NCBI RefSeq assembly: GCF_000003815.2
Contig: NC_049980.1
Coordinates: 4,517,129 to 4,569,635 of the forward strand
Direction of reading: 5' to 3'
Origin: Branchiostoma floridae
Lineage: Eukaryota; Chordata; Leptocardii; Amphioxiformes; Branchiostomatidae
DNA length: 52,507 nucleotides
Positions within the stretch are counted from its first letter, which is position 1, and the number at the start of each line of letters is the position of its first letter. The notes under the pieces are model-generated. The model had not been told where the DNA came from and did not search any database. It worked only from the letters and a program-made list of their open reading frames with translations. Made by a program: the position numbers and the translations under genes. This document shows, in pieces, positions 9,543-21,500 of the stretch.

Positions 9543-12500
9543 CTGTGGAATACAGGAAAACATAAATCTATATCAAAACAATCCTTCTGAAACAACCAGA
9601 GGGGCAAGTAGAACAGAAAGAAACAACATGCCCCCACCCGGGATCGAACCCGGGGCGGCAGATTACAAATCATGACCGCTATCGCTGTCGCCACAAAAGC
9701 TCTAGAGCCCTTGGGCAAGGACGATAGGCGGTACTTAACACCACTGTTACACTACTCCCCCTTTTCTTTTCAAGATTCGTCCTCAAATCTCCGAGTTTGA
9801 CATCCCTGTGTGGCACATCCGCTAGCCTGTTACTCACAGCGTCGGCATGGGAACCAGTGAAACAACCAGAGGGGCGAGTAGAACAGAAAGAAACAACATG
9901 CCCCCTACCCGGGATCGAACCCGGGGCAGCAGATTACAAATCATCACCGCTATCGCTGTCGCCACAAAAGCTCTAGAGCCCTTGGGCAAGGACGGTAGGC
10001 GGTACTTAAACACCACTTCTAACATCACAAAATCCACACTTAATAGAAAAGGTGGGATCTTTCATCTTTCACTATGTCCAAAAAAGAAGTCGAACCCAAC
10101 AGCTCAGAATCTAGAGTTAGCTTTTAGAGCTATGTAGACTCTTGTATATTGCTTGTACTGTATTGTACCCTTCCATGTTATGAGCAATACTCAAAACATT
10201 TAGGGTTCGATTTTCTAACCTGGCAGTGCGACGGCGTGGTGCGGCCACCGGCTTCTTGCGGGACTTCTGGAAGCGCGACACTCCCCTGGTACTGATGCGT
10301 CTGCGGTACGGGTTCTGTGGAATGGAGAATTCTTCTGGTCAGAACGTTGACATAGAAATGAATTTGAGTCCCACTAAATTACTGGAAATCTCATCTGGCC
10401 TTGGTTGATAGAATTTTTCGTCAATGACTGTTATTACAAGTAAGCAAACGTACCTCCAAATTTTCGATGGCAAGAAGATCCACGCAAGTCTTGACCTAGT
10501 TCTCGCAACTCTCGCGAGAGCTAGGTCACTCCGTGATCAAGATGGACTGGATAGCCATCGAAAATTTGGAGGTACGTTTGCTTACCTTTAATAACAGTCA
10601 CTGATTGATGAAAAATTCTATTAACTGTGAACATATGTGACTAATGAATCTCTTCAACAACATCTGGCCTTGACTATGAAGACAGGCCATGGTACAATGT
10701 GCATACTGTAAATGCAGAAATGTTGGTGGTGGTTTTGTTTTATATTGAATTTGCGGTTCTCGCAAGGTAGTCTTACCTTAACTTCACTTAAAACCTTTGC
10801 GAACATTTTTCCATGACAGTATGTGACTACAGTTTATGGCACTACCGCAAACTTAAAACCACCCCGAACACTCCACTTTCCGGCTAATGCAAAAGTAAAT
10901 CCCCCGCGAACTTAGATGCATTTACACCGATTGAAAAATACAACACAGTATATTCTGTATTCTCAAAGGTACATGTACCAGCCCGACCGCGGCTAGAAGG
11001 TGATAACTTTCAATACGGGTGTTCCGGACCGAATGGTAAGTTGGGTTATCATATGGGGCTCTACTGTTATCACACGGGCTTTAATAGAATGCACAAAATG
11101 AGCTGCTGTCGATAACTTGAATACCTGATTTGGATGTTGGAATCGCTGTTGCCACTCCTGGTGCATTTTCCATTTAATGTGTGTGCTCTTGTGTGGGTTA
11201 AAATGACATACATAAAAATACCTTGGATGACATGAAATATCACTCACTCGCTCGCTCACTCACTCACTCACTCTCACTCACTGACTCACTCACTGACTGA
11301 CTGACTCACTCACTTTCTCTCTCTCTCTCTCTCTCACTCACTCACTCAGTTGTTTTGGTCTATATATGGAATATCTTATCTACTGTGTCTTGTGTATTTT
11401 TAGTGAGACCATGATTATCACAATACTGTGAGGTAGTTTTTTACTTCATAGTTCTCATAGATGGCGTTATCATCCGTAGGTGGCCCATTCTTGGAAGGCA
11501 CAAGTCGGGAAACTTCCTTGGGGCTGTCATCTGTAGGAAAGAGTGCAGGACATGTAAACCAAAGCATCGCCACCTAATTCACATTTCAAGGTGATACCTG
11601 TTCATTTGCATCATACCTATCAAGGAGTATCCTTTAATATGTGTATCTACAAAATCTGATCAATAAGATTGTGGCCTCACCCAGACAATGGGTGTACAAT
11701 AATGTTTAAGGTAACGCTAGTTCACCTTTATCTGAGGGGTAACCTATATCCGTTGATAACGCCGTACTAGTACTTGGATATCAAGTCGCCCAACGTTGGC
11801 CTCAAATTGCGATGTTTTTAATACATAAAAACATACTATATATTGCAGTTTGAAACCACCCTCCGTCGACTTGATATCCATAAAAACCTTTTCTTAAAAA
11901 ACGAATATAGGTTACCCCGCAAATAAAGGTGAACTAGCGTTATACAATGTAGTATTTATACAGTGCAAAGTCTTAATGACTGTCTACCAAAATTTACATC
12001 ATTGTGATCATTGCTTTGCAGGCAACAACCAGTAAAGTTAAGCCAGAGTGAAACAAAAACGAAATTGAGCTGCGACCTGAGGTGTACAGGCCAACTTGCT
12101 CGACTGAAAGACAGATACATGTACATTGTAACGCTGTTTCAACTTTATCCGAGGATAACCTATATACGTTGTGTGTTTGTAAGAAAAAAAATATTTAGGG
12201 ATATGAGGTCGATGGACGGCAGTTTCAAATCGGAACATTTTGAAAATACTGTATTACAAATTTGAAACCACTGTCAGCAGACTAGCGTCCTAAATGTGCT
12301 GTTTTTAAAGACACCCCACGGATAAAGGTGAACTAGCATTACCAACTTCTCCATTTATAGATAAAATATTAAGGAATGCTCATGAAACATTTTGACGAAG
12401 ATTTTTGTGGAACATGACCCACACAGCTCTGATCACAGCTCGAGCCACTCAACTATTGATTTCTAGAAAGGACATTGACTGGAAAGTAATGACCACAATG

Positions 12501-15500
12501 AAACAGACATTACATGAAACAGACATTAGATTATTGATTCCAGTAAAAAAAAATTGGCTGTTTTGTGTAGAATTTCTCATAGGATCTTTCTACTTTTCTT
12601 TTATGTCAGAGGCAACAAAAGATAAAACACAACAAAACATCAAACTCTAAACAGTGACAAGTACAATGAGGTGAAAACAATTTTTCTCCAACCAACATGA
12701 AATCTACAAGAATGTAAAATTAATGATTCTAAGAATCAAAGACATCATATTCATTGCTGCTTCTATAAAAGTTATGTGAGCTCATAGCATACAGTTCTTA
12801 GTGCACTGGAGGAAAGCAGTTCAAAGAGCAAAACAGCTTTTAAAGAAAAAAATTAATAACAATCATAATACTTGTCTATTAATATTACAATAATAATTAT
12901 TATAGTACAACATGTAACCAATTTACTGATTGTACCAAAAAAAAATTACAAAATAGTTAATATCAGATGGACCACTACCGTTATTACTGCCCCGATTTTC
13001 CTTTCAACACTCACCTTTGGATGATGTTTGAGGGAGGGTTTGTGAAAAATTAGTTGGAGAAAACCCCTCAAATGCCCAAGAAAAATGTTAGCATCAACAC
13101 TCAATTTTAACCCTTCACATGCTGATGGGTACCTTTCTTGCCAACCAACCCACTACTGAAACCATTCAAAGGGTTACCGTGACCTTTGGCCACAAGTTTA
13201 GGAGTTTAAGTAACCTTTCAACCACAAAGTCAACAAAATTAATAGATTATCCAACCTTAACTTGTAACGTTAGTTCACCTTTATCCGCGGGGTAACCTAT
13301 ATCCGTTGTGTTGCTAAACAGGGTATCCAGGGGTATCAAGTTGTTGAACGGTAGTTTCTAATTGTACTATTTTCAAGATCTTGCAGTTTAAAACCACCAT
13401 CTGTGGACTTGATACCCTTAAATACATTTTTCTTAAAAAGAACGGATAAAGGTTACCCCACGGATAAAGGTCAACTAGCATTACTACTACAACAGTTACT
13501 GTATATTTTGGAATGAAACGATCGCTAAAGCGTATTAGTCTATAGTGTCATGTTAGCTTGATAAATGTTTCACCAACTAGGTGCCATGTTAGTGTGGAGA
13601 GTTAGTCTGGTGGACTATGAAGCAAAGCAACACACGCCTCAAACCTTCTAAAGTGTTAGTTGGCTGATTGGTGCTGTTGCATGTATCAGATGGGATGTCA
13701 GACGGGTCAGACCATTACCAACTCGGACCACAGCTAATCAGTACCTAGACCGAGTCCTAACCCTAACCCAACATATAGGTCGAGTTCTAACCCCAAACCT
13801 TAGCCACACCCATGTCAAGCCCTAGACCTTAACCCTTTAACAACACCTAGGTCGAGTTGTAACCCCAACCCTAACCTAGCACCTACAATGTAGGTTAAGT
13901 CCTAATCCTAACCAAACACCTAGGTCGAGACTGAGATAGAGTCCTAACCCCACCCCTAACTCAAACCCAACACCCATGTCAAGTCCTAAACCCAAATCCT
14001 ATTATGTATACCAAAAATTAGGTTTAAAAAAACCCCACAGAATCCAAACCGGCTAGGTCTAGACCCATCCCTAACGATATTTATTTATTTATTTATTTCT
14101 GTTTTCTTTAACCAGGGTATGCTCCGATCAGTGACTGACACTGTTTTTCATGGAGGCCCTGGATACATAAACAAATAACAATACATACAATACAATATTT
14201 ACATAATTACAAAAACAAAACCACATCCTTTTCCGTTCCAAGTCATTAAGGGGGGTGGAGGTCAGAGGTCACACAACGTTCTTGCACAGTGTTTTGAATG
14301 TTTGTGTAGATGGAGCAGTTTTCACAGTTAGTGGGAGTGCATTCCAGCTTTCTGCACCTCTATATGCAAATGTTCGTTTCCCAGATTCTAGCTTAACCTT
14401 CGGAATTCTCAACGATAACCCAACACTAAGGTCTATTCCTAACAATAACCCTAACCCAACACCTAGATTGAGTCCTAACCCTAACTCTAACCCAACACCA
14501 ACACCAACGTCCTAACCCAAACACTAATGCTAACCCAAAACATCGAGTCCAAACCTTACCCTTACCCAACATCTTGAGTCCTAATCTTATTCCAACAACC
14601 AGGATGATTGCTAACCCTAACCCTGACCCTAACCCTAGCCCTAGCTCTACCTCTAGCCCCAAACCCTACCCCAAAAACCTACCCTACCCCTACCCCTACC
14701 CCTACCCCTACCCCTACCCCTAACCCTAACAATTGTCAAAGTTGAAATCTGAGTTGACTGGTCTGACTCGTCCTTGTTAGTTGTGAAGCACTAGTCAGCT
14801 CTACAGCAGCGTGAAGTCACACACGACAGCGGGAGTTCCTCGTTCAAACATCATTTAAGACTTTCCACCCTACCGGGGCTGGCTTCGCTTATATCGACTG
14901 TACCCGTGGTTAGCTCGCCCTCCACGGTGTAGTACTCGTCAGGGTCCGACTCCACGCCGAAGAACGTTCCCGTCAGGTCGGGGAGACGCAGGTCGATGAA
15001 AAGGATGATGGCGCCCAGAATCACGCAGATCAAACCTTTGGGGGAGAAAAAGAGGTGGGGTTATAAATTTGCTCAAATGTGTGGACGCATCTGGTCCTCA
15101 GCTTTTGGGCTACGGTCTGAGGTGGATATGAGAGAATGTACAAATCCCACCTTCAATGGGAACGAGGTCCATGCATCAAACTTTCCAGCACTTATAGGAC
15201 CCAGCGCTTCCACACAGATAATATTAGCTTATGTACTCAGACAATAGGAGCTAATTGACTCTGTAGATCAACCTTGTCTTGACTTCTTTCTTATTTTTGT
15301 TTCCTGAAATTTGTTTGCATCACCTTTGCATTTCAATTCATTATAGCCATTGTATTAAACCTTCTTTTCAACAGATCTGCTCAGTGTCACTGACAAATGG
15401 TGGTGGATTTTACCTAAGGGCGTGGTCATATAGGTCGTGCGATTGTCATACGATCGCTAACTTTGGGCATTTTGGAGGACAAAAATGTACGTCTCCTGCA

Positions 15501-18500
15501 AAGTTCAACTGTCTTCGTACACAAGATGCTGTTTCGGATCCATGTCAGTGGTTGGTCTGTCTCCTGCTTGAAAATCTGATGGCATCAAAATCGTACAATG
15601 ATCGCACTGTCTATGTGACTGCGCCCTGAAACGTCTGACCATTTCCAAAATCATAGCCAGCTGCTTGAGTAATTGCTATTTGAAGTAGTCATTTCCACTG
15701 TGACAGTGACTTGAAATATTGGAGACACAGTTGAGGGTCTGCATGCTCTTTTCCGTAAGGCGTAGGCAGCCTATTTTTATTTCCCGTAATTCGTAGCGAA
15801 AGCTGTCTCATTCACGTAATTCGTAGCGAGGCAACCAAATTTTGCGTAATTACTATCCTTAATTTTTGCGTAATACGTAGCTGAACTCAGCATAAAGTGT
15901 TGTGGGAGACCCCCATGCAGGCCCACACAGTTGTGCTACTCACCCACAGCCAATGTCAGCCAGAAGCACCAGCCGTAGTGAAACGTCATGATCGTCGTCC
16001 CGATGGGGATCTTCAGTTCTGGTCCGAACCGCAGCCCGGCAAAGAGGATGTTGCCCAGCAACATGACCCCGCCCGTCAGCATCATGAAGTAGGCTCCGTA
16101 CCGGATGAACATGCAGAACAGGATGTTGGTGAGGATCCATAGAGGGAAGGCGGTCCTAGAAATAAAGAGGGAAGTGGTTACTACGAAGAGCCAATTACAC
16201 AACAAAAATTGACTCAGAGGTGTATCCCAGTGTAAATTGGTATCGGACTATCGTTATCACAGCCTGGGTAGCATTTGGGTAGTTGTTCGTTCCGATATTT
16301 ATCATTATTATATCGGTCGCTTCTCGACTATTCCAACTTGGACATCTCTAACTTCTGGAATATTCAATTCTAGCCCAGATTTTGGACGAGGGTGCTGATT
16401 GGTCTCTCCTGGGTGGGAGTTTGCTCCGATGTTTGATTCTGCTACCCAAGAAACTTGAAATGGTTAACTGATTACTGTACTCAAACTGACATCATAACAA
16501 AAAGATTTGCATACAGTTCCCAGACAGGTAGCAGAAGCAGACTGCTTATTTGATCCACCAGAATGATACATCAGACAGTGCCACAATTGGGATTGTGCTT
16601 TTAGCCCTCATTTTTCAACTTGGTCCATGGCCAGTCAGCTAGCCAACTCGGTCCAACACCCTGGTCTGGTCAACTCCACTCAACAACCTAACCCTGGCTG
16701 ATTCGACCAAGGTGTTGGGCCGAGATGGGCACTAATATGCAATAAACTTCATTGTCATTGTCATTGCCTGAATCACTACATAATAGACATACCACAGCAT
16801 GATGTGTGCGTAGAATCCCGACAGACGGTAGCTGCGTCCCCAGCGGATGTTCTCTCCGTCCAGTGTGAAGTACTCTGCGATCCACAGGATGGGGTACGGC
16901 AGGCCCTTGAACTGTGCCTCGCGGAACTCTCGGTTCACGAGTCCAGCTGGCAGATAAAATGACAATGATCTTTATTAGCATGTTCCTGCCCATGTGGGCT
17001 AAATACAGCAAATCCCATGATGGGATACTAAAGACTAAGTACTATTACATGTAGTATTAACAATTGAATAAACAATACATCTGTACCTTATGCTATCACT
17101 ATATCTAACGTTTACAGGACTTCCCTTTTCTTAAAACATGTGTATACGAACTCACAGAGTTTGTGTCATACAAAGTTGTCTGTGGTTGTCATTATGCGTA
17201 CATACAGCTTGTCGTTGGTTAACTTTTTACATCGTGTATCTACATTGAGAGTACTGATAAAAGAGTTGCACATGTCACTGTATAAAGAACACTCTAATAT
17301 TAAATGGACTTCATTTTCTATACGGTTGGAGTTACAAAGTGTACAGAGTCTATTATTCGGAGGAGTCTGGTTGTATCTTCCCACTTCAATTTGATAAAAA
17401 AGGAATCTTTTTGCAAAACATTTACATTTTAACTGTAAGAATGAAAGACGTCCTCACTTGAACTTCCAAGGTATAAGTTTTACAAAATATGCCAAATACA
17501 ATATGACCCTGACAGTAGCCTGATTTAATCACGCTTCTTAGGCCCGTCCTACATTGCCGCGGGAGGAGGCTACAAGCTTTGGATAGCAGGAGTTTGCGTT
17601 ATAATTACACAGACTACCCTGACAGTATCTAATACTAATAGTAATAGTGTATTGTTTGTTATTGGTTATTGGGTGGGCTAACTTAGTAACTAGCTCTATT
17701 AGCATGAGGCCTCGTCGGAGGTGTCACGACACATTCATATTGAGTCACCGGGACATTTCATCATCTTGGACAAAGTACAAATATTGGACACCGAACTGGA
17801 TTACTTTGCGAGGGGGGTAAAGGAGGCCATCTACATTAAAGCACATCAGCCGACACTCAACAGAGATGGGGGCCGATATCGTCTGCCAGGCATTTATGAT
17901 TCGTTACTCGAATCACGTGTCTCTAAGTCACGTGATCAGAGTAACTGAATCGTCACTCCTGAAGAAGGTCGACGGAAGTGCGACTGAAAATTCGAGGTAA
18001 GCTAATTTTGGTGTTGTAAGACAGTGGAAAATCTTCAATAACTAGCTCTATCTTTACAGCCTGGGCCTGAATTACGAGGAGCTTACAACACCCGTCGCTA
18101 CCCTGTAGATTGACCAAGAATTTGAATACCAGGCTTTGACCAATACTTACCAAACGTTCTGAAGAAGTTGCATCCTCGTGTCCTAAATTACGACGATGCA
18201 TCAAAACATACAACACACTACCCAGTCACATCAAATCATCAAACTCACGTGCTTTCAAAGAGAAAATCTGGTCTTGGACAAAAACTCATAGACATAATTT
18301 AAGGTCGCATAACACAGTATTTATGGGCGACCCCCGTGGACATAAGTAGATCGGGCACAAAATAGGTCGTCGCAGTTCTTGAAAAGCCATAGAAATTTTT
18401 CTGTGCACGTCAGCGAGTCGGAAACTGTGGTGAATAGTAGAGGGATACGTAAGTTTTGAGGCTGTATGAGTTGGGTTACGATGTTTGTTTGGCTGGGTAG

Positions 18501-21500
18501 AATTTCGCGCACGAATCCGGTTCCCGCTACTTCCGTGTGTCGGCTGCAGTATGGTGACCTCCGCTGGGGGTCATTTCAAAGTGTTCTTTCTGGGAAAACG
18601 AGGCGACAAACTTCATCTCGTTTTCACATATGTTGTAGATTATACCCTCAACTCCAACATATCGAATTCTTGTTAATTACTTTTGCACCTTGATATATTT
18701 TTTGAGTCGTCGAACCACCTCACTTTGGGGTCCTTAACCATGTAAATCCCCATAGGCGAAAAACTGTGTTCTGCTACCTTTAACCAAAGTGGGAATTCCC
18801 CAGGGACGGACAACAGCATTAAATTTGACTGATATGTTAGGTACTGACGTCGACTGACTTGAACTATAACATATTTGTTACCGTCAGACCCGCCGTTACC
18901 ATGGCAACGGCCGCCAAGACCGCGCCCTATGCTTAAGTATAGGACTTAGTGTGAGCCAATACCCGCTCTACCCCCCCCCCCTTTTTCCGCCGAAAAAAAG
19001 ACTAACCCCCAACCCCAATCACTCAGAACGTTAGAATAAGGTCTGGCAAGCTCTTTGTAGAAGAAAAAGTCAACCAGAATATTAGATTTGTTGAGATAAT
19101 GAGACCAATTAGCGGCCCCACAGATAGCCCTTGTACGTGTCCGACACCTGTGCTAGGCGACGAAGTGCAAAGTTGGCCATATCTCAGGAACCATTTGGAT
19201 TTCTGCTCTAAAACTTGGTACGGTTTTATATCTTGACTAGTTTTATTGTATGAGCAGAAAAAAATCCAAGGTCAAGTTTGCTTAACCAAAGTGGGAATTC
19301 CCCAGGGACGGACAACAGCATTAAATTTGACTGATATGTTAGGTACTGACGTCGACTGACTTGAACTATAACATATTTGTTACCGTCAGACCCGCCGTTA
19401 CCATGGCAACGGCCGCCAAGACCGCGCCCTATGCTTAAGTATAGGACTTAGTGTGAGCCAATACCCGCTCTACCCCCCCCCCCCTTTTTCCGCCGAAAAA
19501 AAGACTAACCCCCAACCCCAATCACTCAGAACGTTAGAATAAGGTCTGGCAAGCTCTTTGTAGAAGAAAAAGTCAACCAGAATATTAGATTTGTTGAGAT
19601 AATGAGACCAATTAGCGGCCCCACAGATAGCCCTTGTACGGGACCGACACCTGTGCTAGGCGTCGAAGTGCAAAGTTGGCCATATCTCAGGAACCATTTG
19701 GATTTCTGCTCTAAAACTTGGTACGGTTTTATATCTTGACTAGTTTTATTGTATGAGCAGAAAAAAATCCAAGGTCAAGTTTGCTTAAGGTCGCATAACA
19801 CAGTATTTATGGGCGACCCCCGTGGACATAAGTAGATCGGGCACAAAATAGGTCGTCGCAGTTCTTGAAAAGCCATAGAAATTTTTCTGTGCACGTCAGC
19901 GAGTCGGAAACTGTGGTGAATAGTAGAGGGATACGTAAGTTTTGAGGCTGTATGAGTTGGGTTACGATGTTTGTTTGGCTGGGTAGAATTTCGCGCACGA
20001 ATCCGGTTCCCGCTACTTCCGTGTGTCGGCTGCAGTATGGTGACCTCCGCTGGGGGTCATTTCAAAGTGTTCTTTCTGGGAAAACGAGGCGACAAACTTC
20101 ATCTCGTTTTCACATATGTTGTAGATTATACCCTCAACTCCAACATATCGAATTCTTGTTAATTACTTTTGCACCTTGATATATTTTTTGAGTCGTCGAA
20201 CCACCTCACTTTGGGGTCCTTAACCATGTAAATCCCCATAGGCGAAAAACTGTGTTCTGCTACCATAAACCCTCCCCAATTATCTCATGGTGGTAAACTT
20301 TACATTAGACTCTGTAAAATGCATTGACCTCTGACCTCCACAAAACCCAACATATGATAACTTAGGCCATCTATGTGTATGTATGATATAAAATGATAAT
20401 AATGTTATTGATTCATGCTAATTGATTGATCGACATTATGTTGTAATGTCTTTTATTGGATTGTATATAGGAAGAATAGTTTGATGTACTCAACTAATTG
20501 AGATTCCTAATAAACAAACAAACAAACAAACAAACAAACGAAGAGCTTACAACAGGTGTAGCTAGATTGAGCAAGGACCTGAGTACCACTGGCAATGACC
20601 ACGATTATCCTTACCGAATGGTCCGAAGAAGTTGCGACCCTGTGTCCACTGCCGCTCCCCTCCCCACCAGAACCGCTCGTTGTAGTCAATCTTCTCACTG
20701 TTCAGGTGTTTGCCGTCACCTGGAGAAACAAAGAGAGTACATCAAGGTTTTTATCTCATTGTACACTTTCACAGATTCACATGTTTGCTGGTAAAAAGAA
20801 GATATGACTATTTGGCTAATGCTACTTGTTCAGAATAATGTAGCATGAAAGTTCATCTGTGTTGGTAAATATATCTTATTTATGTCATAAACCCCTGTTT
20901 AGATGTGAAATGCGCCAGAAGTTGAACAAATTTGGTGCCCTCGAACAAAAACTGATGCAACAGTAATGTTCCAACGTCCGAATCAGGTATTCGAACTTTC
21001 GATGGCGCCTCACTTGTCCTGCTCGAAACAGTTCGATTTATTCGAATGGAGCCCGTGTGATACAACTTAGAACTGGTCTGATACGGAAGTTATCACCCGG
21101 TCCGGAACACCAGTATCAAATGTTTTCACGTCACAGGTATGACAAAAAGAATATTATCACCGGACGGGACGTTACAAAAACGTGACAGCAGCAAGGGGTC
21201 TAAGGTTATCTGGCACCTACGACACATCACTATGGTCACGTATCTCCAACGTCATGTCCCGGAAGATGCAGTAGAGGGATCAATTCCGTAAATGAACCCA
21301 AACTTTGGGTAAGTCCCAACCTTTTCATTTTAGATTCAAGTTTAGTTTTTTTTTTTCTTCATAAGTTTAGAAGTGATAAAATTCTGAGCAGTCCCAAAAT
21401 TGTTCCGTAGACACCATTTTCACACTTTCTTCTTGTCCTCTGGGTGGCAGGACTAAAAGTTATCATCAAAAAACTCCGTCCCACTGAAGCAACTCCTCCC

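Noticed and set aside
9585-10015. Two tRNA genes
   Set aside because: Box B is good, but the acceptor stem halves do not pair and the whole unit is duplicated with its flanks; better explained as a SINE-like repeat.
18299-20264. LTR retrotransposon
   Set aside because: Direct terminal repeats exist, but there is no primer-binding site, polypurine tract, gag/pol frame or convincing target duplication, and the core is a simple tandem duplication.
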